From positions 62,001 through 126,000 of the forward strand of contig CAVUMI010000006.1 in assembly GCA_963742585.1 (NCBI GenBank): a stretch of DNA of 64,000 nucleotides, given 5' to 3'. Below are positions 1 through 7,390 of the stretch, piece after piece (position 1 is the first letter of the stretch; each line of letters starts with the position of its first letter). Under the pieces are notes generated by a model. That model did not search any database and was not told the origin of the DNA. It was given only the letters and a program-made list of their open reading frames with translations. This DNA comes from JACDEA01 sp963742585 (GTDB lineage Bacteria > Actinomycetota > Acidimicrobiia > Acidimicrobiales > JACDEA01). Position numbers and translations under genes: made by a program.

Positions 1-459
1 GTCGCCCAGCGAGAACACCTCGTCCTCGATGGCCTCGATATGGCGCCCCTCGGTGAGGAAGTGGCGGCGCCGGCGCAGGCCCATTGGTTCCCGCGGCGTG
101 GCGCGGTAGAAGGGCTCAGCGATCGGAGCGCGCCAGTCCACGACGAGCGGCTCCTGGTCGGCCGCTGAGATGGCGAGCCGGCCGATGTAGAAGTGCTCCT
201 CGCTCAAAGCATCGGGGTCCTCGGGCGCCTCGTCGATCCGCCCGAAGCACAGCGCCTCGTCGCCGATGTCGAGCTGATCGAGCCGGTGGAGGGCCGACTG
301 GACCACGATTTCACGCTCGTGGATGGCCTGGGGCGTGCCGCGATTCTCCCGCAGGGCCGCGACCAGGCGTTCGGCCACCGACTCGCGCATAGCCGCCAGC
401 CGTTCGTACGCCCCGTCGATATATGCCTGTTCAGCGGTCAGTTCGGGGTGTGCCGGCAC
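1..459 (-). CDS. HelD/HelR-like UvrD-family ATPase, N-terminal part (runs off left edge)
   Basis: 153 codons of an open frame read leftwards and leave the window at base 1. The GTG start at 457-459 has an AAAGG-type ribosome site six bases upstream. The peptide begins MPAHPELTAEQAY, is helical, and contains YIGRLAISAADQEP, then VVDWRAPIAEPFY and RRRHF. This order is typical of the N-terminal arm of actinobacterial HelD helicases, which free stalled RNA polymerase from nucleic acid. The Walker A and helicase motifs lie outside the window, so the family call rests on the N-terminal signature alone. It diverges from hemE across 120 bases. Confidence 0.75.
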   Translation of the reverse strand, partial: MPAHPELTAEQAYIDGAYERLAAMRESVAERLVAALRENRGTPQAIHEREIVVQSALHRLDQLDIGDEALCFGRIDEAPEDPDALSEEHFYIGRLAISAADQEPLVVDWRAPIAEPFYRATPREPMGLRRRRHFLTEGRHIEAIEDEVFSLGD

Positions 460-567
460 ACCGACCTTTCGCCCACGTTCCCCCTGCACACGGCTGCGCA
501 GGGAACAGGTCAGTTTAGCGGCTGTGCGCTCTGTCTCCCGCTCAACGGGCCGCTCGAGCCCAGCCAC

Positions 568-573
568 TACCGT
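568..573 (+). promoter_or_regulatory. -10 box for leaderless hemE
   Basis: TACCGT ends six bases before the GTG at 580. The spacing suggests transcription starting at or next to the start codon, and it helps fix GTG 580 as the hemE start because no good ribosome site precedes it. Confidence 0.45.
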
Positions 574-579
574 CGTCCC

Positions 580-1602
580 GTGCCACCGACCAACGAGCGG
601 TTCCTGCGGGCGTGCCGCCGCCAGCCGGTGGACACCACCCCGGTCTGGTTCATGCGTCAGGCCGGCCGCTCGCTCCCCGAATACCGGGCCCTCCGCGAGC
701 GCTACGGGATGTTCGAGATCATGGCCAACGCGGAGCTGACTGCCGAGGTGACGCTCCAGCCGGTCCGGCGCCTCGGGGTCGACGCCGCCATTCTGTTCTC
801 CGACATCGTCCTGCCGCTCGCGGCGGTCGGCATCGACGTCGAGATCAAACCCGGGGTCGGCCCGGTGTTCGCCGACCCTTTCCGCGACGCCGCCGACCTC
901 GAACGCCTACGGCCCCTCGAGCCCGGGGCAGACATGCCCGCGGTGCTGGAGGCGATCGGGATCCTCACCGACGAGCTTGACGTCCCGCTTATCGGCTTCG
1001 CCGGCGCACCGTTCACCGTCGCCTCCTATTTCGTCGAGGGTGGCCCGTCGCGCGACTACGCCAAAACCAAGGTGCTGATGCGCAGCGAGCCCGCGCTGTT
1101 CGCCGCGCTACTCGATCGGCTGGCCGACATCGCGATCGCGTCGCTTCGTGCGCAAGTGGCTGCCGGCGCTTCGGCGGTGCAGCTCTTCGACAGTTGGGCC
1201 GGCGCGCTGGCGCCCGATGACTACCGCGGTCGCGTCGCGCCGGCCAGCGGGCGCATCTTCGCCGCGCTGGCCGACCTCGACGTCCCCCGCATCCACTTCG
1301 GTGTGGGTACCGGTGAGTTGCTGGCCGACATGGCCGCGGCCGGCGCTGATGTGGTCGGCGTCGACTGGCGCGTGCCGCTGGACGAGGCGTGGCGTCGCGT
1401 CGGGCCGAACCATGCCCTCCAGGGCAATCTCGACCCCGCACTGTGCGCCGCACCGTGGCCGGTCATCGAGACAGCCGCCCGTGACGTGCTGACGCGGGTT
1501 GGCGGCCGACCCGGTCACGTCTTCAACCTCGGCCATGGTGTGCTGCCCGAGACTGACCCCGACGTGCTGAAGCGCCTAGTCGAGCTGGTGCATGCCGGCT
1601 GA
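580..1602 (+). CDS. hemE: Uroporphyrinogen decarboxylase
   Basis: 340 aa, the usual HemE length, when started at GTG 580; the frame is open further upstream but that part has no HemE similarity. The protein removes four acetate carboxyl groups from uroporphyrinogen III to give coproporphyrinogen III in the cytosol. Visible signatures are WFMRQAGRSLPEY (residues 23-35, substrate-binding arginines), LFSDIVLPL with the family Asp, FAGAPFTVASY, VVGVDWR and NLGHGVLP near the C-terminus. The next gene, hemH, overlaps its 3' end by 11 bases, so hemE-hemH-cgoX is one transcription unit. A leaderless-type -10 box lies six bases upstream. Confidence 0.95.
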   Translation: MPPTNERFLRACRRQPVDTTPVWFMRQAGRSLPEYRALRERYGMFEIMANAELTAEVTLQPVRRLGVDAAILFSDIVLPLAAVGIDVEIKPGVGPVFADPFRDAADLERLRPLEPGADMPAVLEAIGILTDELDVPLIGFAGAPFTVASYFVEGGPSRDYAKTKVLMRSEPALFAALLDRLADIAIASLRAQVAAGASAVQLFDSWAGALAPDDYRGRVAPASGRIFAALADLDVPRIHFGVGTGELLADMAAAGADVVGVDWRVPLDEAWRRVGPNHALQGNLDPALCAAPWPVIETAARDVLTRVGGRPGHVFNLGHGVLPETDPDVLKRLVELVHAG

Positions 1603-2443
1603 CCTCCGCGGCGCGCTCCTCATGGCGTACGGAACGCCGGCGACCGAGGACGACGTCGAGGCGTACTACACCCACGTCCGCCACGGCCGCCCGCCGACAC
1701 CTGAGCTGCTCGCCGATTTGCGCCAGCGCTACGCGGCAATCGGCGGAACCTCGCCGCTGCTTTCGCGCACCCGCGCGCAGGCCGACGCGTTGCAGGCCGA
1801 ACTAGGCGACGGGTGGCGCGTCGCCCTCGGTATGAAGCACGCGTCACCGTTCATCGAGGACGGCGCAGCCCAGTTGCGCGACGCGGGCGCGACTCGATCG
1901 GTTGGCCTCGTACTCGCGCCGCACTACTCACGGCTGAGCGTGGGCGAGTACGCAGCGCGCGCCGAGGGCGTCGCCGTCGTCCCGCAGTGGCACCTCGAGC
2001 CGGACCTCATCAATCTGCTCGCCGAACGGGTGCAGGCCGTGCACCCGCCCGGCGCGGTCGTGCTATTCACCGCCCACAGCCTCCCGGCGCGGATTCTCGA
2101 TGACGGTGACCCCTACCCGACGCAGGTCGAAGAGACGGCCGCCGCGGTCGCCACCGCCGCGGGCATCGAGGAGTGGCAGGTCGCCTGGCAGAGCGCGGGG
2201 CGCACGGCCGACCCGTGGATGCAACCGGACTTGCTCACGGTGATGCGGGACCTCGGGCGCGACGTCGTCGTGTGCCCGTGCGGGTTCGTGTCCGATCACC
2301 TCGAGATCCTCTACGACCTCGACATCCAGGCCCGGCAACTCGCCGACGAACTTGGCATCGGCTTCGCCCGCACCGCGTCGCTCAACGACGAGCCCCGCTT
2401 CATTCGCGTGTTGGCCGACGTCGTGCGCCGCCACGCCGCCTGA
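1592..2443 (+). CDS. hemH: Ferrochelatase (coproporphyrin III type)
   Basis: 283 aa. Inserts Fe2+ into the porphyrin; actinobacteria normally use coproporphyrin III (CpfC). Motifs: LLMAYGTP at the N-terminus, GGTSPLL, GMKHASPFIEDG, FTAHSLPARI with the catalytic His near residue 160, WQSAGRTADPWM, and CPCGFVSDHLEILYD. It is shorter than the roughly 310-345 aa of many relatives but has no internal gap that I can see. The ATG at 1592 lies inside the hemE 3' end (11-base overlap), implying translational coupling. The cgoX ATG follows one base after its stop. No coproheme decarboxylase (chdC) gene is adjacent, so that last step must be encoded elsewhere. Confidence 0.92.
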   Translation: MPADLRGALLMAYGTPATEDDVEAYYTHVRHGRPPTPELLADLRQRYAAIGGTSPLLSRTRAQADALQAELGDGWRVALGMKHASPFIEDGAAQLRDAGATRSVGLVLAPHYSRLSVGEYAARAEGVAVVPQWHLEPDLINLLAERVQAVHPPGAVVLFTAHSLPARILDDGDPYPTQVEETAAAVATAAGIEEWQVAWQSAGRTADPWMQPDLLTVMRDLGRDVVVCPCGFVSDHLEILYDLDIQARQLADELGIGFARTASLNDEPRFIRVLADVVRRHAA

Positions 2444-2444
2444 C

Positions 2445-3794
2445 ATGAGCCGGCGAATAGCCGTCATCGGCGGGGGCATCACCGGCTTGAGCGCCGCCTG
2501 GTTCCTGCGGGGCCAGGCCGACGTCACGTTGTATGAGGCCGACACGCGGCTGGGCGGCAAGATCCGGACAGTCGAGTTCGCCGGGCGACCCGTGGAGGCG
2601 GGACCCGACGCCTTTCTCGCCCGCGTTCCCAACGCGGTCGAGCTGTGTCACGCCGCGGGCCTGGGTGACAACCTGGTGGCGCCAGCGACCGGCAATGCGT
2701 ACGTGTGGGCGACGAGCGCGTTGCGACCGCTGCCCACCGGCACCGTGCTCGGCGCGCCGACCGACCTCGCCGCCCTGAGCCGCTCCGGACTGGTCTCGCG
2801 GCTCGGCGTGGCCCGCGCCGCATTGGACCTTGTGTTGCCCCGTACGGCGTTGGGCGACGACGTCGGGGTCGGCCAACTCATCGCCGCTCGCTACGGCGCA
2901 CAGGTCCGCGATCACCTCATAGACCCGCTGTTGGGAGGCATCCACACCGGTCCCGCCGATCGCCTCAGCGCGGCGGCCACGGCACCGCAGCTGTGGGCCG
3001 CGGCGCGGACAAATCGCAGCCTCATCAGGGGGCTGCGGGCCACCACGCCGGCACCGAGCGGCGAGCCCGTGTTTCTCACCGTCGCCGGCGGCTTGAGCCA
3101 GCTCGTCGACCGGCTCGCCAATGCGGTCGACGACATCCGTCGCGGTGTCACGGTGCAGTCACTGGAGCGCGACGGCGCGCGTTGGCGCGTCGACGCTGAA
3201 CTCTATGACGCGGTGATCGTCACCACGCCGAGCTTCGCGGCGGCGCCGCTGCTGCAGACGGTCGCGCCCGAGGCGGCCCGGGCGCTGGTCGGCATTGAAT
3301 ACGCGTCGATTGCCCTGACGTTGATGGCGTACCCGGCGTCGGCCGTCGGGCGGGTGCTCGACGGCAGCGGCTTCGTCGTGGCCCGCGACACCGGTCTCCA
3401 CATGACGGCGTGCTCGTGGGCGTCAAGCAAATGGGCGCACCTCGCCGGAGGCGACGAGGTCGTGCTGCGCGTCTCGGCCGGTCGGTGGGGCGAGGACGCG
3501 GTCCTTGACCGCACCGATGATGACCTCGTGGGGCTGCTGCACGACGAGCTCGAGCAGACGATCGGTGTGCGCGCCGCGCCGTCGGCGGCGGAGGTGGTGC
3601 GGTGGCCCAGGTCGTTCCCTCAGCAAACGGTCGGCCATCTCGGCCGCATCGCGGCACTCGAACGCTCCCTGACCGCGGAAGCGCCCGGCGTTGCTATCGC
3701 CGGGGCTGCCTACCGCGGCCTCGGCCTGCCCGCTTGCATCGGACAGGCCGAGGCCGCCGTCAGCTACATCGTGGAGAGAGTCAGCGCTCCATGA
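2445..3794 (+). CDS. hemY: Coproporphyrinogen III / protoporphyrinogen oxidase
   Basis: 449 aa flavoprotein (CgoX/HemY family) that aromatises the porphyrinogen ring before iron insertion. The N-terminal FAD-binding motif VIGGGITGLSAAW covers residues 7-19 and is followed by YEADTRLGGKI. The C-terminal FAD signature IAGAAYRGLGLPACIGQAE is present. I chose ATG 2445, one base after the hemH stop, because the Rossmann motif begins at residue 5; the frame is open further upstream within hemH. The last 14 bases overlap the convergent membrane-protein gene. In the actinobacterial pathway this enzyme acts before ferrochelatase even though its gene comes last here. Confidence 0.92.
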   Translation: MSRRIAVIGGGITGLSAAWFLRGQADVTLYEADTRLGGKIRTVEFAGRPVEAGPDAFLARVPNAVELCHAAGLGDNLVAPATGNAYVWATSALRPLPTGTVLGAPTDLAALSRSGLVSRLGVARAALDLVLPRTALGDDVGVGQLIAARYGAQVRDHLIDPLLGGIHTGPADRLSAAATAPQLWAAARTNRSLIRGLRATTPAPSGEPVFLTVAGGLSQLVDRLANAVDDIRRGVTVQSLERDGARWRVDAELYDAVIVTTPSFAAAPLLQTVAPEAARALVGIEYASIALTLMAYPASAVGRVLDGSGFVVARDTGLHMTACSWASSKWAHLAGGDEVVLRVSAGRWGEDAVLDRTDDDLVGLLHDELEQTIGVRAAPSAAEVVRWPRSFPQQTVGHLGRIAALERSLTAEAPGVAIAGAAYRGLGLPACIGQAEAAVSYIVERVSAP

Positions 3795-4305
3795 TTGCGG
3801 TGCGCCGGCCGACCGCTTGACGGTCGGTGCCGAAGATCACCGGCGCAACCATTGCCGTTACGAGCAAGATCACTCCGCTGATTGCGAAGAGCCAGCCGGC
3901 CTCGTCGCCACCGCCGAGCCACCGGTGCATCGAAACTTCGGTGTCGGTCAGCATCCACACGATGCCGAAGCCGAGCATGAGTACACCGAAGAAGGTCATC
4001 GCACCCCGCGCACCGCCAGGGACGGCGCCGGCGCCGATGAGGAACAGACCGAGGGCCAACTCGATGACACCGAGCAGCGCGGTGTGATCGATGCCGGCAA
4101 CCTCCACATGATTCGCGGAGATGTCGTTGAAGTTGATGCCGGTCTTCGCGAGCGTGATGCCACCGAGAATGGCGAAGATCGCGCCGATGACGATGGCGAT
4201 AAACTGCGCAGGACTCCACGGTGCGCGCTCTACTGAGCGATCGACAACTTCCGCGTCACCTACAACGTCACCCTCTTCTACGACCCGCCGAACACGCGTA
4301 GCCAC
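3781..4305 (-). CDS. Four-helix membrane protein of unknown function (DUF4383-like)
   Basis: 174 aa. A charged N-terminus of about 30 residues is followed by four hydrophobic segments: FIAIVIGAIFAILGGI, ALLGVIELALGLFLIGAG, AMTFFGVLMLGFGIVWML and WLFAISGVILLVTAMV. This layout resembles the DUF4383 group of small actinobacterial membrane proteins, but I cannot assign a function. The GTG start at 4303-4305 has a strong AAAGGAG site (bases 4312-4318 on the plus strand as its complement). It converges on cgoX with a 14-base overlap of coding ends and diverges from the aldehyde dehydrogenase gene. Confidence 0.7.
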   Translation of the reverse strand: MATRVRRVVEEGDVVGDAEVVDRSVERAPWSPAQFIAIVIGAIFAILGGITLAKTGINFNDISANHVEVAGIDHTALLGVIELALGLFLIGAGAVPGGARGAMTFFGVLMLGFGIVWMLTDTEVSMHRWLGGGDEAGWLFAISGVILLVTAMVAPVIFGTDRQAVGRRTAIMER

Positions 4306-4370
4306 GTGAAACTCCTTTCGCTACGGATTCCGACAGTGTTCCCTTCACTCACAGCGATGAAACTCTGCAC

Positions 4371-5750
4371 ATGAGCGACGAAATCGCGGTGAAGTCTCCA
4401 TACGACGGGTCCGAAGTCGGACGCGTGCGCGCGCACAGCGCGAAAGACGTCGACAGCGCGGTCGCTATCGCGCGCCGGGTTCTCGCGGACGAGCCGCTTC
4501 CACAATGGCAACGCGCCGCAATCCTCGACGCGGCGGCCAAAGCAGTCGCCGGTGCTGAGGATCGTCTGGCCCGGACGATCGCCGCGGAAGCGGCCAAACC
4601 GTTGAAGACGGCGCGAATCGAAGCCCAGCGTGCGGTGAGCACATTCGCGTTCGCCGCCGCCGAAGCGCGCAAGCTCACCGGCGAAACGGTGCCCCTCGAG
4701 GCCGGGCCGGGCGGCGAGGGCAAGCTCGCATTCACAATGCGCGTGCCGATCGGGGTGGTCGGCGCGATCAGCCCGTTCAATTTTCCGCTCAACCTGGTCG
4801 CCCACAAGGTCGCGCCGGCGATCGCCGCCGGCTGTCCCGTTGTACTGAAGCCGGCAAGCCAGACGCCGCTGTCGGCGTTGGCGCTGCGCGACATCCTGGT
4901 CGGCGAGTGCGGCCTTCCACCCGAGTGGTTGCACGTCCTCCCCGGTCCCGGTGGCGAGGTGGGCAACGCCATCGTCGAGCACGCCGACGTCGCAATGATC
5001 AGCTTCACCGGATCGGCCGAAGTGGGTTGGGGCATCCGCGCCAAGGCACCGAAGAAGAAGGTGGCGCTCGAGCTAGGTAACAACGCGCCGGTGATCATCG
5101 AGGTCGACGGCGACTGGGAAGCCGCGGCTAAGAAGATCTCGGTCGCCGGATTCAGCCACGCCGGCCAGTCGTGCATCTCGACGCAACGCGTCTACGTGCG
5201 CGACGAGATCGCTGGTGCGTTCGTCGACGCGCTGGTCGGTCACGTGGAGAAACTCGTCGTCGGCGACCCGCTCGATCCCGCCACCGATGTATCCGCGCTG
5301 ATCTCCGAGGGCGACCGCGAGCGTGTCGCCAGTTGGATCGACGAGGCGGTCGCCGGCGGCGCCACCGTTCGTTGTGGCGGCCGCGTCGAAGGGTCACTGC
5401 TGTTGCCGACCGTGCTGACCGGCGTCACCCCCGACATGAAGGTGTGTCGCGACGAGGTGTTCGGCCCGGTCGTCGCCGTGCAGACCTACACGGACCGCGC
5501 CGACGCACTGCGGCTGGCCAACGACACCCGCTACGGCTTGCAGGCCGCGATCTTCACCGCCAACCTCGGCGCTGCGCTCGAGGCGGCCCGCACACTCGAC
5601 TTCGGTGCAGTTCTTGTCAACGAGATCCCGACCTGGCGCGCCGATCAGATGCCCTACGGCGGGCTGCGCGACAGCGGCAACACGCGCGAGGGTCCGGCCT
5701 ACAGCGTTCGCGAGATGACCGAGTCGCGGCTGATCATCGTGCAGGCCTGA
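4371..5750 (+). CDS. NAD(P)+-dependent aldehyde dehydrogenase
   Basis: 459 aa, full length for the aldehyde dehydrogenase superfamily. It contains ISPFNFPLNL (Rossmann entry), KPASQTPLSAL, FTGSAEVGWGI, the general base Glu234 in LELGNNAP and the nucleophile Cys268 in GQSCIST. EVFGPVV and YGGLRDSGNTREGP near the C-terminus are also standard. It oxidises an aldehyde to the acid with NAD(P)+; the substrate is not readable from sequence, but overall form is close to lactaldehyde, glyceraldehyde-3-phosphate (non-phosphorylating) and succinate-semialdehyde enzymes. Its TGA shares one base with the ATG of the DNA ligase gene, so the two are probably co-transcribed although functionally unrelated. 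Confidence 0.9.
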   Translation: MSDEIAVKSPYDGSEVGRVRAHSAKDVDSAVAIARRVLADEPLPQWQRAAILDAAAKAVAGAEDRLARTIAAEAAKPLKTARIEAQRAVSTFAFAAAEARKLTGETVPLEAGPGGEGKLAFTMRVPIGVVGAISPFNFPLNLVAHKVAPAIAAGCPVVLKPASQTPLSALALRDILVGECGLPPEWLHVLPGPGGEVGNAIVEHADVAMISFTGSAEVGWGIRAKAPKKKVALELGNNAPVIIEVDGDWEAAAKKISVAGFSHAGQSCISTQRVYVRDEIAGAFVDALVGHVEKLVVGDPLDPATDVSALISEGDRERVASWIDEAVAGGATVRCGGRVEGSLLLPTVLTGVTPDMKVCRDEVFGPVVAVQTYTDRADALRLANDTRYGLQAAIFTANLGAALEAARTLDFGAVLVNEIPTWRADQMPYGGLRDSGNTREGPAYSVREMTESRLIIVQA

Positions 5751-6709
5751 TGGCGCGCATGCCCCGCGGCCTCGTGCCGATGCTGGCCACACCCGCGAAA
5801 CTTCCGGCTGACGAGACCGGCTGGGCCTTCGAGGTGAAATGGGACGGCGTACGGGGGCTGAGCTACATCGAGGGCGGCAAGCTCCACATGGAGAGCCGCA
5901 ACCTGAAGGACTTCACACCGCGCTATCCCGAGGTGTGGCCACTGGCCGAACAGCTCGCGGGGCGCGACGCGATCATCGACGGCGAGGTTGTCGCCTTCGA
6001 TGAGAAGGGACGCCCGAGCTTCGGAGTGTTGCAGAACCGCATGCACCTGGCCAACGCCGCTGAGGTTCGCCAGCGCATGGTCGACACGCCGGTGCTGTAC
6101 GTCATTTTCGACGTGCTGTGGTTGGACGGTGCCTCCCTCATGAGGCTGCCGTACCGCGAACGCCATGCCGCCCTCGAAGAACTCGGCCTCAACGGACCGG
6201 CCTGGCGTACCGGTGGCACGCAGGAGGGCGGCGGCAACGAACTACTGGCCGCGGCGCGGGAGCAGGGACTCGAGGGGGTGGTCGCCAAGCGCATCGAGAG
6301 CACCTACGAGCCGGGTGTTCGAGCCAAGGCGTGGCTCAAGATCAAGGTCAAGCACGAACAGGAGATGGTGATCGGCGGGTGGATGCCGGGTGGGGGCAAC
6401 CGCGAGGGGCGCCTCGGCGCGCTGCTTCTCGGATACTACGAGGGCACGGACCTCCGCTTCGCCGGCCGGGTCGGTACTGGTTTCTCCGACAAGACCCTGG
6501 CGTCGGTCGGCCAGTTGCTGGAACCGCTGGCGCGCGACACCTCGCCGTTCTCCGACCAGGTGCCGTACCGCGAGGCCCGTTTCGTCGAGCCCCAACTCGT
6601 CGGCCAGGTCGAGTTCAGCGAGTGGACGCACCTCAACACGCTCCGCCACCCCGTCTTCAAAGGCCTCCGCGACGACAAAGACCCCCGCGCCGTCGTCCGC
6701 GAAACCTGA
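5750..6709 (+). CDS. ATP-dependent DNA ligase (LigC/LigD ligase-domain type)
   Basis: 319 aa. The adenylation domain starts early: FEVKWDGVRG with the nucleophilic lysine at residue 30 (motif I, KxDG), then DGEVVAFDEKGRPSF (motif III), EGVVAKR (motif IV) and WLKIKVKHEQEMVIGGW (motif V). The C-terminal OB-fold includes RVGTGFSDKTL. This is the minimal core ligase arrangement, with no polymerase or nuclease domain, as in LigC or the isolated ligase part of LigD used in non-homologous end joining. ATG 5750 overlaps the preceding stop by one base. No ku gene is adjacent, so an NHEJ role is inferred from family only. Confidence 0.88.
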   Translation: MARMPRGLVPMLATPAKLPADETGWAFEVKWDGVRGLSYIEGGKLHMESRNLKDFTPRYPEVWPLAEQLAGRDAIIDGEVVAFDEKGRPSFGVLQNRMHLANAAEVRQRMVDTPVLYVIFDVLWLDGASLMRLPYRERHAALEELGLNGPAWRTGGTQEGGGNELLAAAREQGLEGVVAKRIESTYEPGVRAKAWLKIKVKHEQEMVIGGWMPGGGNREGRLGALLLGYYEGTDLRFAGRVGTGFSDKTLASVGQLLEPLARDTSPFSDQVPYREARFVEPQLVGQVEFSEWTHLNTLRHPVFKGLRDDKDPRAVVRET

Positions 6710-6715
6710 CCCGGG

Positions 6716-7390
6716 TCACTCGATCAGGTCGGTGGGGCGGAGGCCCCAGGGGGCGAAGAGGCCGAGGTAGCGGCCGGCTTCGCCGTCCCATTTCCAGCCG
6801 GCGACCTGGGTGATGCCGCGGCGGCCGATGAGCGCGCGCATGAGCTCGAACTCACTCGGCGCGGTAACGGTGGCGCCGGGTTCGCCCGGCCCGACGATCC
6901 ACTCCTGGCTCCCGGCGACGAGCCGCAGCGCGGGTGTACCGGCTTCCTCCAACCGCAAGCCGAGCGCGTTCACAAGCCACTGGAGCGCGGCGTCAGCGCC
7001 CTCGCTGTCACGCGCACCCGGCTGCTTCACCGCGCCGCGGATGTCGTGCTCGTGCGTGACCGCGTCGGCCACCACCTGCACTCCGGTCGAGCCGAAGCTG
7101 TTGATTATTCCCTCGAGCTGAGTCGAGTTCGCCGCCCACTCAGCGAGGATGTCGTCGATCGGCGTGTCACGGCGCGCCTCGACCTGGGCCGCAGTCCACG
7201 GATCCGTGGTGACACCGTCGAGGTTGCCCGCGAGGATGTCGGCGACCACGCCCGACGCGTGGGCGACGATGTCACGCACGCGCCACTCGGGGGCCGCGGG
7301 AGCCATCACCTCAAGCTGCTCCGCGGTCAAGCTTCGCACCAGCTCAGTGATGCGCAAACGTGTACCGGCATAGAGCGCGTCGGCTCCCAT
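6716..7390 (-). CDS. TIGR03086/DinB-fold (maleylpyruvate-isomerase-like) protein
   Basis: 224 aa from ATG 7388-7390. The N-terminal half resembles the DinB/MDMPI fold used by mycothiol-dependent enzymes: helix RLRITELVRSLTAEQLE, then PEWRVRDIVAHASGV, and VTHEHDIRGAV with metal-site type histidines. The C-terminal part (GEPGATVTAPSEFELMRAL) resembles the SCP2-like tail of the family. The substrate is unknown. A TAGCGT box eight bases before the start, inside the lnt coding region, suggests a leaderless message. Its start codon overlaps that of the divergent lnt gene by two bases. The 3' end is six bases from the convergent ligase stop. Confidence 0.72.
   Translation of the reverse strand: MGADALYAGTRLRITELVRSLTAEQLEVMAPAAPEWRVRDIVAHASGVVADILAGNLDGVTTDPWTAAQVEARRDTPIDDILAEWAANSTQLEGIINSFGSTGVQVVADAVTHEHDIRGAVKQPGARDSEGADAALQWLVNALGLRLEEAGTPALRLVAGSQEWIVGPGEPGATVTAPSEFELMRALIGRRGITQVAGWKWDGEAGRYLGLFAPWGLRPTDLIE

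Noticed and set aside
193..579. Upstream extension of the hemE frame
   Set aside because: It is antisense to the HelD-like N-terminal coding region and lacks HemE similarity; GTG 580 gives the normal protein.
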